Positions 57,467 to 64,000 of a DNA stretch of 64,000 nucleotides are shown in pieces. Below the pieces are notes generated by a model, which worked only from the letters and a program-made list of their open reading frames with translations, did not search any database and was not told where the DNA came from. This stretch comes from Batrachochytrium dendrobatidis JAM81 (lineage: Eukaryota; Chytridiomycota; Chytridiomycetes; Rhizophydiales): positions 315,868 to 379,867 of the forward strand of contig NW_006281108.1 of the NCBI RefSeq assembly GCF_000203795.2, given 5' to 3'. The position numbers and the translations under genes are program-made. The first letter of the stretch is position 1; each line of letters begins with the position of its first letter.

Positions 57467-60368
57467 ATGCCATTAGGATACAGAGACGGTCATATGCAAA
57501 ACCCATCTCATACTATCTGGAAACCTCCATCTGTTCCTGCAGCATCTCCGGCATTGACAGATACGCCAGTGAGTCAATACTTGATTGATATTCAGCATGC
57601 ACAATCACTTTCAAATCTCAATAATTAAACACTGATTGAATCATGTGGCATGATGTTTTAGTCTGTATGGACAGCATTCAAAAATCCCGAAGGAAAACCT
57701 TATTATTTCAACAGTGTTACTCAGCAAAGCGTATGGGACAAGCCAGATGAACTAAAAACTCCACTCGAGGTACGCTATACTCTTGAATACTATGCTGATG
57801 ACAATAATTCTATTGAATGACCCAACTGATTTTCATAAATCTGTGCGTATTTTAAACTGGATTTAGCTGATACTGGATGCTTCCCATTGGAAAGAATACG
57901 CTACTCCGGAAGGGAAAAAGTACTATAGCAATTCTGAAACCAAAGAAACTGTGTGGGATCTACCAGCAGAGATTCAAGGTGAGCTTTATGTTTTACGAGA
58001 TCCAAAGTGTATACGTTTGAATAGCATTTTTGCTTGAACGGCTATTAAATCTTTTTGGTATGATGAAATGGTTTAATGCGTGAACAGAAAAACTCAAAAA
58101 GGAAATGGCAGTAAAGGAGGAAGTTGAAAAGAAAGAAATTGAAAAGAACGATAAAATTCCCGATCCATCTGGAGCAGCTGTCTTAGGTCTTGACACTCCC
58201 CAAGTCGCGGTGGCACAGATCGTTCTTGATTTTAAAACTAAAGAAGAAGCCGAAGAAGCTTTCAAGAAAATGCTTTGTGAAACAGTAAGTTTGGCTTACT
58301 GTTTAAATTCAATAGATGCCAGTTTGATTGTCGATCTACTTGGCTCATGTGTGTTTTGGAATCATATGGCATAGCCTGGCATTGATTGCACAAGTTCTTG
58401 GGAATCAGTTATTCGAAAAACATATAGCAAGCCATACTATCGATCTCTTAGAACACTTGCTGAACGCAAGGCAACATTTGAAAAATGGTGCCGAGACACT
58501 CGCTTAGCTCAAAGCGATGCTAGACGTGAAAAGAAAGAAAAGGATCGCGCTGCACTTATAGCTTTGTTTAAATCGCATCCTGAAATTACTGGAAATACCC
58601 CATTTGCGACTGCTACCTTTATACTAGCAAAAGAAGGCGATTTTGCCAATGTGGAAAAGGAATTTAGACAACTCGTATATCAGGAATATACTGATAAGCT
58701 TGTCAAAACTGAACAGGTATATACTAGACTTTTACTGTTTATGCATTTAAGCTATTTTTAGAAGCCCATTAAACTTTTTTGAATTCATTTACAGGAAGCT
58801 GCGCGTGAATTACGGCGTAAAAATAAGGAAAAGGCAAAAGCCATTTTTAATGAACTACCAATTACATACAAAACGACTTGGAAAGAGGCACAGGCCATTA
58901 TGTCTGAGCATGGTGGTTTCCGTGCAGATGCAGATCTTAATGCAATGGAGCCCGTGGATATTTTAACTGTATTTGAAGACCACGTTATTACTTTGGATAC
59001 TGCTGCTCGACATGATCGCGATACATGGCAACGTGCTATTCGACGCAAAGAACGTAAGATTCGCGATGATGTCCGTGCTCTTTTAGACGAACTTTGTTCC
59101 TCTGGCTTGATACATGCAAAAGCAAAATGGAAGGACGTATATCCTCACATCAAAGAAGATTCTCGCTTTAATGCCATTCTTGGCCAACCTGGATCTACCC
59201 CACTTGAACTATTTTGGGATATGATTTGTGATCTTGAAGGAAAATATCGTTTTGACAAGCGGGTTGTTGGTAATTATATCAAGGTGAGTTGTCTAGTTAT
59301 TCTATATCTCATTATTCAAGCTAGTGTGTGTGCTGTTTACCTATGCCAATTCAACATGATTAATGAATTTTCTCTCACATACTGCATACATTTCTAGGAT
59401 AATAAAATCGATATTACTCCAAAAAGCAAGTTTGATGAATTCATTAAACAACATAGTTCAAAACTAAGCCAAGTCAATCGATCTCATCTACGGTATATAT
59501 TTGAAGACGTAAGTATATTTGAAATATTTAAATCTATGAAACTGATTTGTAATTAAAAGTAAACATGATTTACCTTGGTTCTGATGTATTACCAAGTATC
59601 AATTCAAGGCTTTTGCTCGAATCAAGGAAGAAAAGAAGAATCATGAACGTAGACTACGAAAACGGATGGATGCATTCAAATCTTTGTTGAAACATTTGCC
59701 GGGTACTCCAATCAAAACGGATGACGAGTTTTCCAACATAATGAGTCGAGTACAAGGCAAACCTGAATATGATGCATTGGACGCAAGTCAAAGACGCGAG
59801 GTATTTGACAAATATATTGTCAGACTCAAGGAAAACCAAAGCAAAGGTGCCGATCCCAGTGACATGGATGACATTGAAGATGGAGAAGATATTGAAGATG
59901 GAGAAGGGGAAGATGATGGTAAGCGTCGTAAAATAAGTCGTAATTCACGGGATCGCAGACAAAACTATCGCAGTAGACGATCCCGATCTATATCACCTCG
60001 ATCAAGTAATGGCTCTGTTGATGGATATCGTGACCGTAGTCGTACAGTTTCAAGTAAACGCAAGGTATGGTGCTTGTTCAGTATATTGTAGTTGAATTCT
60101 TGGTACATTGTTATCATGTCTAATCCACGATTGTCATTCTTTTATTAACTGGTGATTTGAACATTTTTGAATAAAGAACCGATCTGTTTCTGGATCGGAA
60201 TCCGATATATCTGATGGCCACCGCAGCTCCTCCAATTACAAAAAGGAAAAGCGCTCCAGACATTATGATGCTGATCATGAGGAAAGATTTAGTCGGAGTG
60301 AGCGTTCTAAGCGGCAGGACAAGGCTCGTGAGTCTTCGACCGAGGAAGAAGGAGAGCTGCATGCATAA
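57467..60368 (+). CDS. PRP40: U1 snRNP splicing factor Prp40 (WW-FF)
   Basis: Nine exons: 57467-57568, 57662-57769, 57867-57978, 58088-58284, 58375-58716, 58795-59283, 59398-59508, 59609-60064, 60177-60368; 702 residues. Two WW domains (WTAFKNPEGKPYYFNSVTQQ and WKEYATPEGKKYYSNSETKE), then FF domains (TSSWESVIRKTYSKPYYRSL, TYKTTWKEAQAIMSEHGGF and others), and an Arg/Ser-rich tail (RRSRSISPRSS). Prp40 bridges the 5' splice site U1 snRNP to the branch-point protein. The exon 8 acceptor could also be 12 bases upstream (59597), adding YQFK in frame. An acidic DIEDGEDIEDGEGEDDG block precedes the RS tail. A repeat-family end follows the stop. Confidence 0.93.
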
Positions 60369-60440
60369 ACCCTGACAGTCTTTAAAGAGACTTGTCTAAT
60401 CTAGTTTATCGCTGAAAATAAAGATTCCTTGTTTTACCTT

Positions 60441-60462
60441 TTTACATGAATCTGGTTGTAAA
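60441..60462 (+). repeat. Solo MITE-family terminal repeat
   Basis: TTTACATGAATCTGGTTGTA followed by AA, with perfect terminal TTTAC/GTAAA, between PRP40 and the dynein light chain gene. No partner. Confidence 0.6.
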
Positions 60463-60599
60463 TGAGTTGACACGTGACAACATGTCAAACGCGCAAGACA
60501 ATATCGATTCAAATGTTCACTAGAAACCCCGCTCATTCAAGTCCATCTAAAGTATATTGGAATCCATCATACATCGTACAGCAAACAGATATAACAAAC

Positions 60600-61748
60600 A
60601 TGGCAGAAAATTCAGAAACAGCTCATCTATCTGATGGAAGCCGCAGACCATCCAAAGTCAATGTCGGACTTTCAAAGGCTAGTTTGGTTGGCTCTAGAAT
60701 GAATCTGGCAGGATCTAAAATGAACCTAGCTGGCTCAAGAGGAAACCTATTTGGTTCTAAAGCAAATATTGCTGGATCTCGATACGGGTCAATTCGCAAT
60801 TTAACCAATAAAAACAACGCCATTGCTGCCGAGCAGACTAGCAGTAATCCCACTACTGCTATTGTTTATGAAAACACGTATAAGCTTAAGCCTGATAAGA
60901 GGTATGTTTGCAGATTTATCCAAGTGTGCAGTTTAATATATAGTCTAATGTGCAGGACAAAGAAAGCTGCAGGTATCACGGTTTGAATTATACTATTGGA
61001 TAGTAGTGTATATGAAACGGGCTATAATAGTCATGGATGGTCATTTTCTTATTCATGTGGTTAATCTAATTCTACATTGCTCAAAAAAGATACTTGGAGA
61101 AATTGTGATTTATCGAGTCTAGAGAATAATCTATGGGTGCAGCATATACTGACGGATTGTAGTTTTGATGTTTTCAAACCATTGGACATAGGTTTCCTAC
61201 CAACACAGTCAAATTGATCATTGAAGAAACACTGGCAAAGCATCTGGCAAAAGTCAAATATGACTGCGATATTGTTCCTGAGCTCGTCAAAACCATTGCT
61301 AATGATGTCATGCAGTCTGTTAAAGGTAAGGATTTTGCTCAATAGCTTTCATTTCAGTTGGTAGATGTGCGTACTGCCATTATATCCAATTATGGAAATG
61401 CCAAACCAGATTTAACCCGACATACTGAATGTAAATTATAATATATAAAGGGTTGGAACTGGATCGATACAAGATTGTTGTTGATGTGAATGTTGGCGAG
61501 TTTAAAGGCCAGGGAATCAAAGTAGCTTCCAGAGCTGTTTGGGACACAACAACAGACAGTTATGCATCTGCATCATTTAAAAACGTATGTGGTGTCTTGA
61601 AACTGGTGCTGTTTAAACTATTCGTATGATTCGCTAGTGTACTGACAGCCAACTATTGACATTACATATTTTATACTTTTATACTTTTTGAAATGACTAG
61701 GCAACTCTTTTTGCCGTTGCTATCGTATTTGGATGCTATTATGAATAA
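60600..61748 (+). CDS. Tctex-type dynein light chain (DYNLT/TCTEX1D)
   Basis: Four exons, 60600-60901, 61192-61325, 61451-61584, 61701-61748, 205 residues. Amino tail has LAGSRMNLAGSKMNLAGSRG-like repeats (basic, Ser/Gly-rich), then the Tctex core: YENTYKLKPDKRFPTNTVKL, LDRYKIVVDVNVGEFKGQGI, RAVWDTTTDSYASASFKN and a final TLFAVAIVFGCYYE. The match is to the TCTEX1D/DYNLT2-5 branch used in ciliary and flagellar dyneins, which fits a zoospore-making fungus. An in-frame ATG at 60513 would add 29 residues. Intron 1 is 290 bases. Confidence 0.9.
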
Positions 61749-61921
61749 ACCTTTTCGCGCATCTCGATATCATTTGCAGAATATCCAGTTTTGGTGTGAT
61801 GCCATATCTTTGATTTAAACAAGTCAAGCCTAGTGTGAATTAAAAGGTGGCAGATCACATAAAATAGGTTCCACATGGAGTTTATTACTCTTTAAAGGCA
61901 TCAGACTTTAATCTGTGACAG

Positions 61922-62831
61922 TTATTCGCCATGCTTGAGCACATTGACAAATTCGCGATAGTTGAAGCCATCATTTCGACCAACTGGAGCACCCTTGTAC
62001 ATAATATCAACCTGCATTCAAACATACCGGTATGTCAATTCTACTGTTTCGATATTTTAGAGATAAAGCAGCGCTACATGAATCATTTGTGGATGGAAAT
62101 ACAAGACATTAAAATACCTCATCATCGGTAAAGCGATCCCCCATGGTAGTCATGGCTTCACGCAACACTTCGGCATTAATAAATCCAGTTTTTCCTTCGT
62201 CGAAACATTCGAATGCTTGTAAAATATCCTCCTCGGGATCGGTCCCACTCATTTTTTCTCCCATCAGAGTCAGAAACATTGTAAAATTAATACTTCCAGG
62301 TGCTTCACTGGTCATACTATCAATATACTCATTCGTTGGATTTTGACCTAAATAGAATATCCAGAACAGTTGCAACATTGAATGTGTCAGTCTAATGTGT
62401 GCAAAATCGGTGTCAGATACTATGCATATCCCACGCTGCCATTATAGCACCAGATTCAATAAATCACTCAAAGCAAAGGGTAGTTTACAATTCCAAAATC
62501 CATCGATACCAATACAATGACAAACCATGCTCTTACCCAAAGAAGCAAGCATATCTTTGATATCCTCCTTGTCCAAAAAGCCATCGTTATCATGATCAAT
62601 CAGGGAAAATGCTTCTTTGAATTCGCCAATCTGCTTTTGGTCAAACATGGCGAATACATTCGAATTCTGACGTGCAGCACGCTTCTTCTTATCCTTGCGT
62701 TGTGACTAAATAAGTTGTCATTCGAATGCAGTATGAAGAGATACATTAGCAGAGGTTAGTGACAGGGTTGAAATTAGACAAGACTAAACGAGCAGGTCTG
62801 ATGGATAGCAACTATTGACATGGCGCGTCAT
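61922..62831 (-). CDS. Myosin II regulatory light chain
   Basis: Well-supported exons on the minus strand are 62705-62537, 62347-62118 and 62011-61922 (163 codons). They read [33 protein letters not shown] (EF-hand 1, calcium-type ligands), [20 protein letters not shown] and [20 protein letters not shown], the standard regulatory light chain. The amino tail [15 protein letters not shown] is basic, with a Ser that may be the phosphorylation site. The first exon is not certain: ATG-Thr-Arg-His at 62831-62820 with a GTCAAT donor fits in phase. It binds the neck of type II myosin and controls actomyosin contraction at cytokinesis. Confidence 0.88.
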
Positions 62832-63158
62832 AGTAGCATGTAAGATATCAATAGACTGGAAATGCCAGTTTGTCCATTGCTATCATCTGGTTTATTGCCA
62901 AAAACAGTAGTGCTGTAAGCAAATATGAGTGGTTGAAATACATAGTATGCAATACACTACAAGAGCTTTGAAATGGCAAGTCCAAAACCAGCCATCACTT
63001 TACAAGGGTTTATTGCCATTTATACCATAATTCCTATTCAAGTTTTTGGTGTTGGGTAAAAGTTGTTGAATAACCCAATTTTCAAGGCGTGACCAACACC
63101 TGCTGGATAAACAATTGTTGCCAACTTTTATTTCTTCTACCTTTTACCCATCTGGATC
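62832..63158. other. Divergent intergenic region, no gene seen
   Basis: Between the myosin light chain and lipoyl synthase starts; no ORF or repeat core. Confidence 0.45.
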
Positions 63159-64000
63159 ATGCATATTCTCTTTCCGAAAAGATTGACTGTTTCTGGGTTG
63201 ACTGTACTGGAAAGTTACTCTGCAGCCCATTCACGAGCATTGCTGTTTAAGGTCAGCACACTTTTGGAATCGTATATTTTTAAAACACATGAAACGACTA
63301 GCATATTATTGGCCATTTGACTGAATTCGTTGTGTGCATTGACATGGCTACTCGACAAAAATCAATGTTAACTCATTGTTTATGACACACTTTATCTGAA
63401 TCCATCCCCAACTGTTTATTAGGCTGGCCCTCTTTGTGTTCGTGGAAATGCAACCGCAAAATTATCTGCTGCTCCTGCTGAACAAGAGAAACTTGCATTT
63501 TCTAAACGACTTGAAAACGGGCCTGGGCTTGGCGACTTTGTTTCTCAGTCGACCCAGCTATCAATGGAAGAGGCACTCGAGCTGGATGGATCGTCTAGTC
63601 TTCAACAGCTTACAAAAAAAAAGTAAATTTATATGCAAAACAATATATCCGACTGGTTTAAATTCTGATGTGAAATATACTGCCAACATGATTGCTAATG
63701 CTGTATACCTATGTTACAGACACACAAAATTGCCAGAATGGCTCAAGACAGATATTCCAGTTGGTGATAGCTTCAAAAAGATCAAAAGTGATTTGCGAGG
63801 CTTGAAACTCCATACGGTAATCTAAATCCGAGTATTAGATGTCGAATATATCATGGATGCTTGATATTGAACGAATAGCTGCAATAGAAATTGTATTTAA
63901 TTGTATCCTGTTGATTTTCTGAATGATCGCAATTCAACGATTGTACTGCTAGGTTTGTGAGGAAGCCAAATGCCCAAACATTGGCGAATGTTGGGGTGGT
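63159..64000 (+). CDS. LIP5: Lipoyl synthase, mitochondrial (5' part)
   Basis: Exons 63159-63251, 63423-63622, 63720-63816 and 63953 to the window end. The first exon is a basic presequence ([20 protein letters not shown]). Exon 3 reads [20 protein letters not shown] and exon 4 [16 protein letters not shown], the C-x4-C-x5-C cluster of lipoyl synthase that binds the auxiliary iron-sulfur cluster. The radical-SAM C-x3-C-x2-C motif would follow just beyond the window. Makes lipoyl groups on octanoylated E2 and H proteins in mitochondria. Start 63159 is the first ATG of the presequence frame. Confidence 0.93.

Overview
This window looks like nuclear DNA of an intron-rich, AT-leaning fungus, most likely a zoosporic (chytrid-type) fungus. 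That placement is inference from gene content: it carries a Tctex/DYNLT dynein light chain, ARL8, PUS10, UBE3D, a type II myosin regulatory light chain, FEX-type fluoride exporter, Prp40, Snf7 and a sterol-sensing-domain HMG-CoA reductase. Genes are compact (about 30 in 64 kb), introns are mostly 50-250 bp with GTRNGT donors, and exons were rebuilt by reading frame and family similarity; most rebuilt genes close in frame across all junctions.

Layout. 1-4166: two divergent WS/DGAT-like acyltransferase paralogs. 4306-8999: a SMYD-type SET/MYND protein and PUS10. 9428-12400: a secreted EXORDIUM-like protein, an AT-hook protein and two poorly defined small genes. 12752-16102: UBE3D and a triple RanBP2-zinc-finger protein. 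16483-18815: a secreted proline-rich protein, a tRNA-Pro and an otherwise empty stretch. 18816-22615: HMG-CoA reductase. 23034-25844: two small mitochondrial membrane/coiled-coil proteins, ARL8 and a tRNA-Arg. 27109-32559: a 1673-residue coiled-coil protein. 32823-36364: mitochondrial ICT1-like hydrolase and COP9 subunit CSN2, divergent. 36431-39606: fluoride exporter FEX and a GPI-anchored metalloprotease. 40555-47348: acyl-protein thioesterase, a small helical protein, Snf7, an enoyl-reductase-like MDR protein and TIM44. 47998-53013: an ankyrin protein, peroxisomal-type acyl-CoA thioesterase ACOT8/TES1 and an unknown protein. 53319-57054: a kinase with an MLKL-like amino-terminal helical bundle and carboxy-terminal plant-type LRRs. 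57467-64000: Prp40, DYNLT, myosin light chain and the start of lipoyl synthase.

Two observations stand out. First, the gene at 53319-57054 combines a helical-bundle domain (MLKL/HeLo-like), an intact TKL kinase and at least seven plant-type leucine-rich repeats, six of them on separate 72-nt phase-2 exons; this has the layout of an immune or cell-death receptor kinase with an inverted domain order. Second, a short inverted-repeat family (core TTTACGTGAATAC followed by CTGTAAA) occurs at least ten times; four pairs sit head-to-head as the ends of 180-400 bp elements, one of them inside an ACOT8 intron, so they look like a non-autonomous transposon (MITE) family.

Functionally the window is a normal mosaic of housekeeping genes (mitochondrial import and translation rescue, lipoylation, isoprenoid synthesis, splicing, ESCRT-III, lysosomal GTPase, COP9) with some accessory secreted proteins. 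No operon-like organisation is expected or seen; several neighbours are divergent with 100-400 bp shared promoters.
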